A stretch of 64,000 bases of DNA, from the NCBI GenBank assembly GCA_024752435.1, contig CP103020.1, forward strand, positions 620,001 through 684,000, written 5' to 3'. The notes below the pieces were generated by a model. It ran no database searches and was not told where the DNA came from. It saw only the letters and a program-made list of their open reading frames with translations. The stretch is from Allantophomopsis cytisporea (Eukaryota > Ascomycota > Leotiomycetes > Phacidiales > Phacidiaceae). Of this stretch, positions 23,852 through 36,015 are shown piece by piece. The stretch's first letter is position 1. Each line of letters begins with the position of its first letter. A program made the position numbers and the translations under genes.

Positions 23852-25695
23852 TCATGCTCCGTCGGCCATCTCGAGTCTGTGCTCAACCTCAGTGATAATC
23901 TCCTTCTCATCCATACTATTAGTCCTTTCCAAATTACTATGGTTGGCCAAAATCCTTGCTCTCGTCCTACTTGGCCACATATCGTTTATGCAGCCCTTGA
24001 TGATGTTTCCTTCGAAGAGTAAGTGGATGCTCTCGAGTGGTACGCTCTTCGTCTCTGGTATGCAAACGATAGTGTATATCATCATGAGAACGCAAATACT
24101 CCCGAAGAGAATGTATGTGCCGTAGCCGATATCAGCAAGCATGATAGGTGTGACTTTCGCAATAGTGCCTGAGAAAGCCCACTGTACCATAAGAGCAATA
24201 GCCATAACAAGGGATCGAAGGTGATTTGGTGCGCATTCAGAGGAGAGAATGTAGGCAATACTACCCCAGCTTACAGAGTAGAAAATGACAAAGAAGTATA
24301 TGCACATGATGGCAAAGACTTCACCACCATCAAGAGCTGCACCCGCAGTGGCAGCTCCTGCTACTGCAGAGTGAATACCGATAAAGTACATTGAGAATCC
24401 CATACCAAGGGAACCGGCAATGAGGCAGTATTTTCGTCCTACTTGTTCCGTTGCAAAAGCTAAACCCAAAGCTGTAATGACAACTTTGACTGCACCGTAG
24501 AGACCTGTTGCAAACAGGCCAGAGCTGGTGGACGAGATACCGATAGAGGCGAATATTTGTGCTATATCATGTGAGCCACGAATTTAAAACATAGAAAAGC
24601 TGTACGTACGTGAATAATAGTTGATAGCATTCGTTCCTGTCAAACATAAGCGTGTGGGTTGGAGGTCATAACATATCTACTTACCAGTCCATTGTTGCCA
24701 TACTTGGAGGATAATACCAAGTGTGCATCTATAAAAAGTGGCCTTGTCTGCGCAGGACATCTTCAATTGTTTTATCCAAGAAAGGTTCTCTTTGCCAAAG
24801 AAATCCATCACTATTTCTTCCAGCTCCTGCGTCACCGCTGGATCATCAACGGGTAATCTCCGAACTCTGGCAAGTGCAATTCGAGCTTCTTGGACTTTGT
24901 TCTTCTCGACAAGCCATCTGGGAGATTCGGGTTGAAAAAGCATACCAACCAAAAGAAAGGTGCCGGGGATTAGTTGCATGGCAAATGGTACTCTCCATTG
25001 TAGAGCTGGAGTACCTGAGACCTGTTTAGAAATTCCAAAGTTTATGAAATAGCTTAACATAATTCCAGCTCTTTTTGGAGGAATCAGTCGAGTTCTTTCA
25101 CATGGTGTCAGGCTGGCAGTCAACTTACACGTTGAAGAGCTGCATCGTTCCAATACATCGTCCTCGAATAGACTTGGCAGCCATCTCGCCAATATATGTA
25201 GGAACCAAAGCGGATACCAAACCCACCCCAAATCCGCCTATGAATCTGCCGACAAAGAGGATCGCTAGGTTTCTCGAGTCGATGCCGGAACACACTTGAA
25301 GTACGGACCCGACAACAAATATCAGAGAAGAGACTATAAGTGCCCATCTACGGCCCAGTTTGTCTCCGAGGACAAAGGAGAATGCTGCGCCGCAAAAAGC
25401 ACCACCCTGCAATACCGAAACAATGTTCCCTTGTAAGTTCTTGAAATCGCTTGAGGTTGAGTCGAGGTCGAAGGACTTTTGGAAAGATTTCATTGTCAGA
25501 ACTCCACCTATCGGTTCCAATTAGGATTGTGTTCTTGACTCGTGATTTGAAGATATACTGACCTATCAATCCTGTATCCCATCCGAAAAGCATTCCACCG
25601 AAAGACGCTGTTGCAGCACAAATATAAGAACCTCTATTTTCTCTTGCTTCGGCGAGGACACCTGCCAGACCCTTCTTTCGCTCAACAGATGCCAT
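23852..25695 (-). CDS. MFS sugar/quinate-type transporter
   Basis: complement(join(23852..24561, 24610..24636, 24685..25070, 25129..25507, 25563..25695)), 544 aa. Sugar porter signatures are present: GGMLFGWDTGLIGG in TM1, DKLGRRWALI after TM2, GRFIGGFGVGLVSALVPTYI, PESPRWL at the end of TM6, QQWTGTNAINYYSPQIF in TM7 (split by two introns around a 27-nt exon) and PETKSVPLE after TM12. Twelve TM segments. This pattern matches hexose and quinate (QutD-like) proton symporters at the plasma membrane; the substrate cannot be fixed from sequence. The C-terminal tail is hydrophilic and acidic. It lies upstream of the ThDP enzyme and SDR on the same strand. Confidence 0.91.
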
Positions 25696-27648
25696 TATTG
25701 TATATCAGGTTTTTGATGGGCTGGCTAGTCGTCGTGAAGTACTGAACGATAATAAATGTCTGTGTTTATTTGAACGAACAAATAACAATTAATGAATCAA
25801 AGTACGACACATCTGGGAGAAGAGTAGACCTTTACTTATAACACTCCCAGAGATAACATATGAAAACCGCGGGTTTGTCTTTCTTGTGCAACGGGTAGTG
25901 ATAATGCGGGGAATAATGACACTGTTTGACAAAACGTCCACACATAACCCCGCCATCGAAGCAGTCTGAGGAGGAATATGCAGATTCGACCCTTTACCAC
26001 ACCCTCAGATTCGTGACTTTTAGGGTCGCCTGGTTTATCGAGATGCAAAAATGTGCAACGATGCTGGTCGTGCATCAAAATCTTGGTTTTCGACAAGGCC
26101 ACAGTCCAATAAATCCACGATAAACCGGCAATCGACGGTAATTGACTGTGAAGCATCCCTCTTTGTAGTCCTTATATGTACCGGCATAATTGTTGGGATA
26201 CCAGTATTAATCGGGAGATACGAATGGCATGAAGGCACCCCGCTGATGAAAGTATTGCTGCGGTAGATATGTGGTGCTGTTCTCATGGAACGAGGCGTAG
26301 GCGACCAGGGCTTCTCTTGGTGTGTGTATAATCAATTGAGCTTCATAGTATCAGTATATAAACAATGTAAGTGTGAATGACACCCCATACTAGCACTGAA
26401 GATTTAAGTGTGCTTCGTTTCTAAAGGATAAGTTGTCATTTTGTAACATTGTGTGCAGAAGTTATGATGGTTTTGTGGTAACATGCGGGAGACGGAAACT
26501 AAAGTAGTGAAGCAGCCCGCTACAGAGAAATCCTCATATATTTATTCTTATTGCTATGTCAAGAGAAACAGAAACATAATTACATCTCCTGCCCGTATGA
26601 TGTTATTCAATCTGATAGTAAGCAGCTCTGGTATCCAGCAAATCTTTCGTATTGACAGAAACTTGTACACATGATTTTCATGATCAGACCAGCACAGGAA
26701 TTGATAGTTGAACTTTTACACTTGGGCATAAAACTGATAAGGATAATACGACCTTCTTCATCCTCAATCGTCTAGGTTCCGATTAGTTACGGATAGTTCT
26801 TTACTGCTATTCTATTAACATTGAAGATATATGAGACTCTACAATTTGCACACACAAGGTGAGCCATAGCCGGCATATTCTCATGCAGCATTTAGGAAAC
26901 TAAATAGTGGGGTTGACGTCACTGGTATCATTCTATAAAATAATCGTAGATGATATACAAAAAAGCCACTGGAAGTATTTGCATTTGATATTTGTATACA
27001 AAGCCCATGAGTAACCTGTAAATCATATTTCTGCAAGTACGTTTATAGTTCCCTCTTGTATGTTAACAATGTATATCGATAATTTTTGTTCCATAGCTTT
27101 GAGATTGATGGAATCACCAGTAGTATCAATTAATAAAATCATATCATCCATTCAGGTACCAGCGTCTATGTTAGAGTAAACTTGAAAAATTCCCCGAGAA
27201 CATATCTACACACTACCCTCTCCCAGCAGATATCTCTCAATCTTTCCATCGGATTTGCCGGTTAAGGATACTCTCTCTATGTTGACGAATTTCGGATTTC
27301 CGCATCAGGATTTGCTTCTCGGCATTGGAGCACCCCATTCAAATATAGTATCCCGAACTATTGATAAACAACCCTGATTAATGAAATATGACATGGAATA
27401 TCTACGATGTAGGATTGCAAAAAATGTTACATTTATTGGATGATTCGTTCCTGCCCAATCATCTACGATCCATAAAGTATTCATGTATCCCCAGCTTTTG
27501 ATAGTGCTGATAGTGAATCAGCACCAACCCACTTCGGCAAGGCGTCCCACGACCCGCTAGGTGAAATTCTAGCACACTTTTTCAGCTTCACCACAAAAAT
27601 TTTTATCTATTAGCTAATAAGGCGTTCAGCTCCAACAACAACCATATG
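25696..27648. other. Gene-poor AT-rich stretch before the tRNA gene
   Basis: About 1.95 kb. The first few hundred bases should include the transporter promoter. No protein domain, terminal repeat or other structure was found; the frames at 25836-26674 look random. Confidence 0.5.
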
Positions 27649-27732
27649 GCCTGCGTAGCTCAATTGGTTAGAGCATCTGACTCTTATTCATAAGAAATCA
27701 GAAGGTTGGGGGTTCGACCCCCCCCGGGGGCT
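27649..27732 (+). tRNA. tRNA-Lys (CTT) with a 10-nt intron
   Basis: The cloverleaf can be drawn. The acceptor pairs GCCTGCG with CGGGGGC, with one G-U-type pair and a G-G mismatch at the fifth pair. The D arm is GCTC/GAGC around AATTGGTTA. The anticodon arm is TCTGA/TCAGA with loop CTCTTAA (anticodon CTT) once a 10-nt intron TTCATAAGAA is removed one base after the anticodon. The T arm is GGGGG/CCCCC with loop TTCGACC. The discriminator is T, with no encoded CCA as expected in eukaryotes. A T-run at about 27752-27758 can serve as the RNA polymerase III terminator. The acceptor mismatch leaves slight doubt about full function. Confidence 0.88.
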
Positions 27733-28732
27733 CAATTCCCTCAGAGATTGCCATTTTTTTGCAATTATTTTTGCTCTTCACCACTCTCTGCTTACGATCG
27801 ACCATCAATAAACTACCTACACAAATGTATGCAGGATTTGCCTTTTTGTATTAAGTAAGTACTTGAGAGACGAAAAGTTTGTTTTGCGCTCAATAGATAT
27901 AAATAAATGCCAAGTGAGGATTGCAAGGTCTCACAAGAACAGCCATGTGTTGAGATCTTAGGATGACAGTCGCTCGTGAAGTTCCGAGAGCAGGTCGGAG
28001 ATTTCAAGTGATTTTGCATAGTACATATTATTCTTGTTATCGCTGAGTACTACTACCCCCTTGAAAATGATTTCATCTTCGCCACGTTTGATAGATGGAG
28101 ATATGAGTCAAGTTGGATTTTTCAGAAGAAGGTAACAGCTTTTGAAGAGGTATACTTCTGCTTTCTTAATTTGGCTGAGACTTCAGACTTGTCCGCATAA
28201 TTAAGGTCTAGCTTATGAGTTTACATACATCATCAGGTCGTTGACCAAGCAACAGGCTGGTAGCTGATGAAGCTCCTAATAACCTAACCTAACATTTACA
28301 TTGAACGGCATAGAAATTCAGATGGTGTACATGGCTTCTAGAAGACGATACCACGTATTCGACATGCTGTCACAAAAGAGAAAGAAAGGTCTCGGAATCA
28401 AACAACCACTTTGAAGATGAAAAGCGTTCTCCTGAGTTTGCCAACTGCCGTCACAGTATGGGAACATTGATGGATCACGACCTGGTCTATGAGACTGGGA
28501 ACCTAATCAGCCTAAGTCTGCTTCAAAGCAGAAGAACAACAAGAAGAGAAGCCGCATGTGCAGAGTGATCATTGATAAGGGTCAGAGAACGTGGATATTC
28601 AAGTCAATACGAAAACATGTCTACATTCAAATAGTCTATATGACGATGATCTAGACACCTGAAAAATAGAATCTCAACTTCAGGAGCAAGATAGTACACA
28701 ATCTCAAAAACTGATCCGGAAGTCAAGCCACC
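27733..28732. other. Intergenic, no supported gene
   Basis: 1 kb between the tRNA gene and the 3' end of the next minus-strand gene. A Pol III terminator-like T-run lies near its start; otherwise nothing recognisable. Confidence 0.5.
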
Positions 28733-30034
28733 TCACCACCTCGATCTTGGCTCCTCAAAATACACAACTCGCTCCCTATCTCTCCGTCTCCTGCCAACAT
28801 CATCCAATGCTACTGTGTTCCTTCTCTCTGGCCCCCTACGCTGCCTTGCCCTCAGCCTCTCCAAAGCCACAGCCTCCTCCTCCCTCCTCGCCTGCAACTG
28901 TTTCTCTTCCCACTGTCTTACCAGCGCGGCTCCCCTATCTAGATCCGGATGCTCTTCCCTAAAGGCTCCTCCCTCATATTCCGAGCCCTCAACGTCAGCA
29001 ATTGCTCCCTGAAGACGTATTGATTGTGCAATAGTAGAATGAATTCTGCGGCGACGAGCATGGGCGTCGGTACCACCATGTACATCTTCTTCGCGGGAGG
29101 TGTATATTGGTTCTCTGGATGAAGGCCTGGAGTCATAGACGTGCTCAGAGTCTTCAAAACGAACAACACCAGATTGTCGTCTGGAAGTCTGCGGTGACGT
29201 ATCAAGAGGCCTTACGGGTCGACTGCGAATCTCTTCGTTGTTGAGAAGGATTTCTCTTCTCCTACGTCTTTCCTCTCTGGCTTCGTCACCCTGCTCCCTC
29301 TCTCGTCGTTCCCGTGAGCCGACTCGTGGACGCTCTTCGTTATCGGGGATTACTACGATCTGAGGAGTTCGAGCCGGCGAAGCTGTTCGTCGAGATGATG
29401 ATGCTTCTCGTCTGGTTTCCTCTCTCGATTGGGAGCGTTCTGCTGCTGTAAACTGTTGGCTGCGTTCGTCAACTACCAGTGGCCGGCCTCTTCCTGCTGA
29501 TTGAAAACTTGGTAGGGTATATGTGTTTGAGAAGTTAACATTGCGCATGGGAGGATTTGGTGCTGGTGGTGGGACACGAGGTGATATGGGCGATGGTGGA
29601 TACAGATGGTTTGATGATGGCATAGCAGGTGCTGTTGGTGAACGAGACACTTCATCAACATAGACAATTTTCTCCCTCCTTTGTTTATGTTTTCTTTCGG
29701 AAGACGAGTGTCTGTCAAAGCCGAATAGATTGGCTGCCCCTCTTGTCCATAATCCCGAAGCTCTTCTCTTGTGCTTTCCTCTGCTGCCTTCACTTGATGT
29801 AGCTTCTGTTGCGCGACCGGGTGACATGGAATTTCGTGGCGTCGGTAAGGTGGGGTGGTTTAGTATGTACTGTGTAGATAGCTCATCATAGCTAATGTCT
29901 CGATGTCTGTGGTGGTTTGTATAAAGAATGGCACATGGATGACCAGAAGCTCCATTCTCGCAGAGCGTGGTTCTCTGGAATTCGAGCTCGCGCCCATCAG
30001 GGTAGCGATCCACATAGATATCCTTCACACACAT
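28733..30034 (-). CDS. Conserved-looking, mostly disordered protein of unknown function
   Basis: Single exon, 433 aa. A short ordered N-terminus (MCVKDIYVDRYPDGRELEFQ, then TTLCENGASGHPC) precedes a long low-complexity region. That region has Ser/Arg-rich and basic stretches (GKHKRRASG, RREKIVYVDE), a Pro-rich segment (YPPSPISPRVPPPAPNPP) and repeated Arg/Glu-rich blocks (EEHPDLDRGAALVRQWEEKQ). The end is basic (GRRRRDRERVVYFEEPRSRW). The motif (V)VYFEEP/IVYVDE occurs twice. I recall similar N-termini in ascomycete hypothetical proteins, but no function is known to me. Absence of TM segments or a signal peptide points to a cytosolic or nuclear protein. Codon use and the long open frame support it being real. 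Confidence 0.72.
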   Translation of the reverse strand: MCVKDIYVDRYPDGRELEFQRTTLCENGASGHPCAILYTNHHRHRDISYDELSTQYILNHPTLPTPRNSMSPGRATEATSSEGSRGKHKRRASGLWTRGAANLFGFDRHSSSERKHKQRREKIVYVDEVSRSPTAPAMPSSNHLYPPSPISPRVPPPAPNPPMRNVNFSNTYTLPSFQSAGRGRPLVVDERSQQFTAAERSQSREETRREASSSRRTASPARTPQIVVIPDNEERPRVGSRERREREQGDEAREERRRRREILLNNEEIRSRPVRPLDTSPQTSRRQSGVVRFEDSEHVYDSRPSSREPIYTSREEDVHGGTDAHARRRRIHSTIAQSIRLQGAIADVEGSEYEGGAFREEHPDLDRGAALVRQWEEKQLQARREEEAVALERLRARQRRGPERRNTVALDDVGRRRRDRERVVYFEEPRSRW

Positions 30035-32140
30035 CTTGAATTGTTTGTAGAAGCCTTGATAAATGCTTGTGTATATTTTCCCTTTTGTTCTTATAGTATT
30101 TCTGTCCCGTTTGTCGATGGTAGTTGAAATTGTAAGTCTAAAGCGAGGAATTGCAGCAGATCAAGAGATTTATGTCAGTCTCCTAGATCAGGTACAAAAA
30201 GGAGTCGCACTTCGGGAGTTATTCGATGGACAAGAGACATGGAGACAACATGTATGATGATGTTCTGTTGGAAGCTGACGATGAAGTAGAGGCAAGACAA
30301 TTCACAAAGCTGGAGTGTAAGAGTAAGACTTCTGGGAAGGCTTGTAGATATAAATCGAGAGATATGTATGAACGGACGAGATGCTACAAAGAAAGGGAGA
30401 ATACAATATGGAGGTGGGATGAACAAAACTTATAGTCTCAACACCCAGGCAGTCATGTTGGTGCAGATGATTCTGGTTCATAATGGTAAAGGGTGACCTC
30501 AGTCAGTCATCATCTTCGTACTGCAGGCAGAACATAGAATAGTCTCTTGGCTGCGGATCATTTCTGGTAGGCGGTCATGCGTATGAGGTTTAGGGAGAAG
30601 AGCTGAGACATGGGGGGGGGGGCTGCATGGCGCTTCCTGTGCAGCAGTACAGAAGGCTGCGCCTATTAAGCTACCTGTCAACGGACCATAGCTGTGTTAT
30701 TATGACTCGACGAGGTAGCTTTCCCTGCATCTCAGCGCCATAATAATAATCCAACGAGCAAGGAACTGAGTTCGGAATTCAACTTGGGGATCCAAAGGCT
30801 TGTTCAGGGACCCCGATACCCTGCGATGTTGGTGTTCGATGTGGCTCTGCATACCATTTGCTCATGCTCATCATTGTGAATCCCTATGAACAACTCCATA
30901 CATTTTAACGCTTCCTGATTTCCTGGTCTTGGTGATGGGACCTGCAGGAAACTCGCGGAGCGGAGAACAAGCGCGTTGTGCACATTTGATGACCTCTTGT
31001 TTCTGAAGTTCTTTGAACTTTGACACTGTTGGTGTTCTAAAACATGCCGTCTTGTCGGAGAAGGGGCCGTTTGAAAGGTCTCTTTCAAGCACGACGCGAT
31101 TACACGCCAAAACGGTCAAAATGCTTCATGGCCCTAAAACATGATTTTAGTTCAAGCTTCTTGATACAAAATACAACTGAATTGGTAATGAGGGTGTTGA
31201 TGATCGGAAGAATTCAATTTGCAGCCGTATCCGTACGGGTATGCTACTATGGCTATGTGGTGATTAACGACAGGCAGCACCGCCTCACACTGTTGGAACA
31301 TGGTGCACTCCTTCGCTATACGTGCCGCACAGGCTATGCACTACTAAACCGATTAGTTGTATGGAGAGAAATGCACGAGGCCACAGCCACAAGAACTGGT
31401 AGCCGTGGTACGTAGCATCACAACAACATTGGCCTGGCCTGTTCACCAGCCTCCCCGAACTTTTGTTCACGGACAGTTCCTTTAGTTCCTTAGTTCCCGT
31501 CATTCTCACCCGTCACCCGTCACCCGTCACCAGTTGAGTCCACTCAACGAATATGTTGATTGTGGCTCACCAGTCAGTTCTCTCAATCAGTCTCAGAGGG
31601 TGGCTTTGCTATGCAACTAGCATTCGCTGAGTGGCTGATGCAGAGCTTCCAGCATCGCTTCGTCCCGAGCTTACTTCTCAGGTACAATGCACCTTGTGAG
31701 ATCACATCATAAAAATCAAGGTACCATATATCTCAACTCTTAAAGTCCTAACTCGCATTCTATTATCGTCGCATTAAATTTACAACAAGAGCCCGAATGT
31801 TGATTTGCTTTGATCTTCAATAAAGCCCAAAGGCGTTCTTGCAAAAGTCGGCAAAATCATAGCCAGTTCCCGCATCACGAGGTCGTTGAACATGACTCCA
31901 GTGGTGTCTCAGCAGACAGGCATCTGATCCTTCCACAGTGTCCTAATACTTGTCTGACATTGCCACCATGGCTGGTCTGGAGACATATATATTAAGACGT
32001 CTGGGACCTCCTCAATCACTCAAAAAGCCTCGAAAGGAAGAAAGCCTTCTCGAGGCAGCTTGATGCTTGTTGAGCTGAACAAACACACACGTAGAAGCTT
32101 AATGTTCCGGGGAGTTTGCATTGATTATCATTACAGACTA
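30035..32140. other. Gene-poor stretch with homopolymer and short tandem repeats
   Basis: 2.1 kb. It contains an 11-G run at 30612-30622 and three tandem CACCCGT units at 31507-31527. Frames such as 31044-31415 have no domain. It probably includes the promoter and 5' UTR of the gene ending at 28733 and the 3' UTR of the LrgB-like gene. Confidence 0.5.
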
Positions 32141-34159
32141 TTATAGCCCTACCATTCCCATGATAGCTTTTGCAATAGGGGGCACGGAAGTTAAGGCAAC
32201 AGACATAATGCCGAATAAAGACATGGACAGACTGGACAATGCAGCCGCTCTCGGATCAGTGACGAGTAACAGCGCTGTCGCTATGGCGGACGAGTTTGCT
32301 CCCAACGTAACCCCGCGAGTGATGTAGTCATCTATCAGCTGTCAGAAACAAATCAAAAGCTGTGTGTGCGTATGTGTTTAGGTTCAAAGAACATCAAGTA
32401 TCCGCAGGAAGAACACTCACCATCAGGTATTCTCAACCATGTCAGACATCTTTGACCAATCAGAACACCCATAATACCACTCATGATGGCCAGGGCAGCC
32501 ACGGTATTTGCATCCCCGTCTAGGTTGTCGACCGCTGGAGTTGCAAGAGCCAACGTCAGACTGCGAGCACTGAACGCCAGACTTCTTGTTGCACTAATCC
32601 CGATAGCATAGCACACGGCTGGATATCCAAACAATGAGGCCACGGAGAGTGCAATACTCGGCAGTACAATCGCGACGAAATGCGAGTAGAGTTCATGGCG
32701 ATATTGGAACATAGGAAGAGCAAGAGCAACGATTGATGCGTCTAAAATTGAGCTGAATATGTCCCCAGCTCCAGGTTTTGCCAAGTGGTTCTGACCATGC
32801 CATAGTTCTGTGTACTTTGTACCTGTTTTGTAAGCTTCGAGAGTGGTATGAAGACTGTCTCCACGAATTAGTCCTAAGATATATAGGCCTAAGATGGTGA
32901 TGCCAGAAGATATGAGTACTGGGTGAAGGTACTGTCGCCAGTTCGCTGGAATTGACAGAGCGGCAAAATAGGCAAGAATGTTGAATGTCAGCTGTGCTGG
33001 CATAGCATACCCAGTAGAATAATATATTGGTAAACCAATAAATAGAAAGAATACCAAGTAAGTTAGGCGGTCGAGATTAGCATTTATCAAGGTTGCCCAC
33101 CGTTGGGGCCTTGTAAGCGGTGCTGGTGTTTGGACAACAGAGACTGCTGTAGGAGGCTCAGCAATATCAGGAGTTGGTGGTTCACCCGAAGTTCGAATTG
33201 AAGCTGGATCTTGAGTTGGAGCCGGCGTAGTGATAGTGAGATCTGCTGCAAGATCTGCTGACTTCTCTTGCGCACCCGGGAAAATGCTGCTTGATGCTGA
33301 AATGGGTGCTGTAGAATCCATTGGGGGTCTCGTTCCTGGATTATCTGAAAGCGGAATTCCATCATCCTCAGCCCCCATCTCTTCAGCTCTTTCAATGATT
33401 GCTCTTTTGGATAAGCCAAGCATCAGCTGCAGCCCTCGCACCATGTATGCGGTGACAGCAAAAACGACAACATAGCCAACGACTGTGATTGTTAGTAAGG
33501 TACTTTGCGGAGCTAATAATCTTTCAAGTATATCTTGTTGTTTTTATTGTCTCTTCTATATAGCGATACCTTGTCCTTAGAACCAAAGAGCTGATCTATG
33601 AAAAAGATGCTACTTACTGAAGACAGCTATAATTTTTGCAACTTCCACACCCTCAATGGACGGTGAAAGGGGAAGCAAAACGAAGGATGGTGTAAAGAAG
33701 ATATTAATATATCGTAGTGCAAAACCAGCCTTTCTAGTATTAATCTCATATCACACGGCCGCGAAAGATGAAAAGAATATATATCAAAATTATAAGCATA
33801 CCGGAACATTAATGATACCGACAACTTGTTTGGTCTTCCTGTCCCCAATCGCGAGATCAAGTGCAATCAATGCAAAGAACAGTACCACCATACAAGCCAC
33901 CGACGCTGGAAAAGATACAGAACTAAGACCGATGAGGGAACTGACACCGAAAGTAGCAAGAAGTATAATGAGAAGTCCAATCGGTACATAAACCCATGCT
34001 GTCATGTTCCTGCGCCAGGAGAGACGGGCAACCTGCAGGAACCCACCTTTGTCAATTGCGACTCCTTGATAAGTTGCTGAATGTGGAATGTAAACGTACG
34101 AGCTGTAGTGACGCGATAACATCTGCGAGAACCGCAATTATATCCTTCTGTAACGCCAT
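32141..34159 (-). CDS. LrgA-LrgB fusion membrane protein (PLGG1/CidA-CidB-like)
   Basis: complement(join(32141..32331, 32421..33482, 33618..33729, 33802..34032, 34100..34159)), 551 aa. The N-terminal half is LrgA/CidA-like: SLIGLSSVSFPASVACMVVL and YINIFFTPSFVLLPLSPSIE. A Ser/Pro-rich hydrophilic linker follows at about 170-240. The C-terminal half is LrgB-like, with several TM segments and its most conserved part split by the last intron: SATRSLAFSARSLTLALATP, then YITRGVTLGANSSAIATALL and VTDPRAAALSSLSMSLFGI. Bacterial LrgAB/CidAB are holin-like or pyruvate-transport proteins, and the plant fusion PLGG1 carries glycolate/glycerate. The fungal role is not established. The start at 34159 gives a short helix before ARLSWRRNMTAWVYVP. 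Introns have good branch points. The gene is divergent from the HAUS3-like gene. Confidence 0.87.
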
Positions 34160-34398
34160 ATTTACTGATGACCTCTATAATTCATGATCGATCTACCCCT
34201 TACTGTGTGCTTGTGTTGTGGATGAGGACTTGCTGACCTCTCCATACGAAGACAAATGATAAGGTACGGTGATCACGGCAGTCGGCTCCGCGGTGGAGCG
34301 GAAAGGCTGACGAGAGCTCTAATCCGTAGGTAGCGCGTCTTCCTTACCAAATCACCTTCCAAAGTAAACAAAGCCATTATCTCAGCCTTGCCGAGAGT
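34160..34398. promoter_or_regulatory. Bidirectional promoter, LrgAB-like / HAUS3-like
   Basis: 239 bp between two divergent start codons, with a GC-rich core (GGCTCCGCGGTGGAGCGG) near 34283-34300. Confidence 0.55.
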
Positions 34399-36015
34399 AT
34401 GAACGATCAAAATTCTCTAGAAAGTATCCTAAAAGCTCTGCGTGAGCGGGACATTCCATTCGACAAAGATATTGTCGAAGCAGAGCTGGAGAAAGATTCG
34501 GTGAGAGCTTGGGTGGATGAGTACCTGGGAGAGGAAACATTATTGACCAAGGAGGAATTGGCACTGTGAGGCTGCCACCTGTCTCTGTAAATCATATTGA
34601 CTAACACATACAGATACAATGCTCTTGAGAAAAATGGTGAATTTCAAAGTCTTCAAGCAGCGCACGACGTATCGCTCATCCGCGCCACGAGCGAGCAAGA
34701 AATCCAGCTTGCTATCGAGGAGCTGAAGAGGTCGACAACATCCATTGAGAAGCAGACCGAAACCCTGCGATCACAACAAGATGGAATGAGCAAGTTAGTC
34801 AAAGCCAACAAGGCCGACAGGGATACAAGGTCACGGATGAATGAGATGCAGCAGAGAAAATGGGCTTCAGAGAATTCTCAAATCAGCAGTGCGCTCGAGG
34901 AACTGGCCGAGACTCTGAAGCAACAAATCGCCGATCATGAGCAGCAGACAAAGGCCATGGATGCAGGCCTGGCACAAACGGCGAACGAATTCTTACGGGC
35001 AGACGATAAATTGTTATTGAGCTTGCAGAAGCTTGCAGGAGATCTAGAACCAATTCGGGCAGATGACGAGGAAGCCGTGGAGCGAGTCAAGAGTCTTTGC
35101 ACACGATTAATCAAGCACACCGTTGAAGCTATCCGGACTCGCCTTGACCGTATCTATCTGGAGGCCGCTGGTGGGAATACCTCACCCAAAAAAGATGACT
35201 CGAGCAACCCAGAAATCATAGCTTTGCAGGAGGAGCTGGAGTCATTATATTTGGAGATTATACCAGTTGCTCAAATGTCCATCGAGCAGCAATACCTTGA
35301 GCCAGCTTTAAAGGTTATTGCCGCACAAGATGAGCATGGCAAAGATAGAGCAGCCAAAGCAATGGACTACATTCACAAGTGTATAGTGTTCCTGAGCGGT
35401 CGGCTTCAGACTTTGGCAAGTCGTGCTCAAGAATACAAATGCTATCGGGCAGCTACGACCAGTGTGATCACAGCAATCAAGGACGAGTTGACAGCAATGG
35501 AAACTTTGTCGCCGAGACCAGCTGATCTACCTTCCAGCCCAGTTTTACAGCGCTCCTCCACTGACCCATCTTTGCGTCGAAATGGACCTCGGCGCTCTTC
35601 AATGGGGTACGAAGACGAAGCCGAAGCTGCTCAGCAACTCCTCCGCAGTCTTGGTATCTCTCTACCAACTGAGGCCTCGGACCCCAAAGCCATTGTGACA
35701 TCACTTGAGGCAACATTTGTTGAGCGATCTGAAAGGTTGAAAAATCACATGCAGTCTACAGAAAGGGCAGTTGAGAGCACAACCATTAGCAGCCTCAAAG
35801 ATGCCCATGAGACTCTTCAACTTCTTGATGATTGCCTTATGGAAGACACTTTATATGGAAACGTGAGACTACTGGATGCTGATTCGGAAGAGCTAATGGA
35901 GGTCTTAGATCAGAGTGTTCAAGAGGTACAGACACTATTTGGGGAAGTCAATCTGGAGTTGTTGCATGGTAGAAACCCTGAGAGGGAGAGGTTTGTAAAT
36001 AGATGGAGGAGATGA
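34399..36015 (+). CDS. Coiled-coil protein, probably HAUS augmin subunit 3-like
   Basis: join(34399..34565, 34614..36015), 522 aa. The N-terminal segment (DSVRAWVDEYLGEETLLTKE, then ELALYNALEKNG) resembles the conserved start of HAUS3/Dgt3, the augmin subunit that helps recruit gamma-tubulin to spindle microtubules. The rest is almost all helical with heptad character: about 70-175 (EQEIQLAIEELKRSTTSIEK, ALEELAETLKQQIADHEQQT) and about 200-290. A Ser/Pro-rich linker (SPRPADLPSSPVLQRSSTDP) and a C-terminal helical part follow. No catalytic motif. The coiled coils are seen; the HAUS3 name is inference, and another spindle or kinetochore coiled-coil protein remains possible. The intron (GTGAGG..CATACAG) keeps phase. 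Confidence 0.75.

Noticed and set aside
25696..28732. AT-rich gap as a RIP-mutated transposon relic
   Set aside because: No terminal repeats or residual transposase/reverse transcriptase motifs could be seen; AT content alone is not enough.
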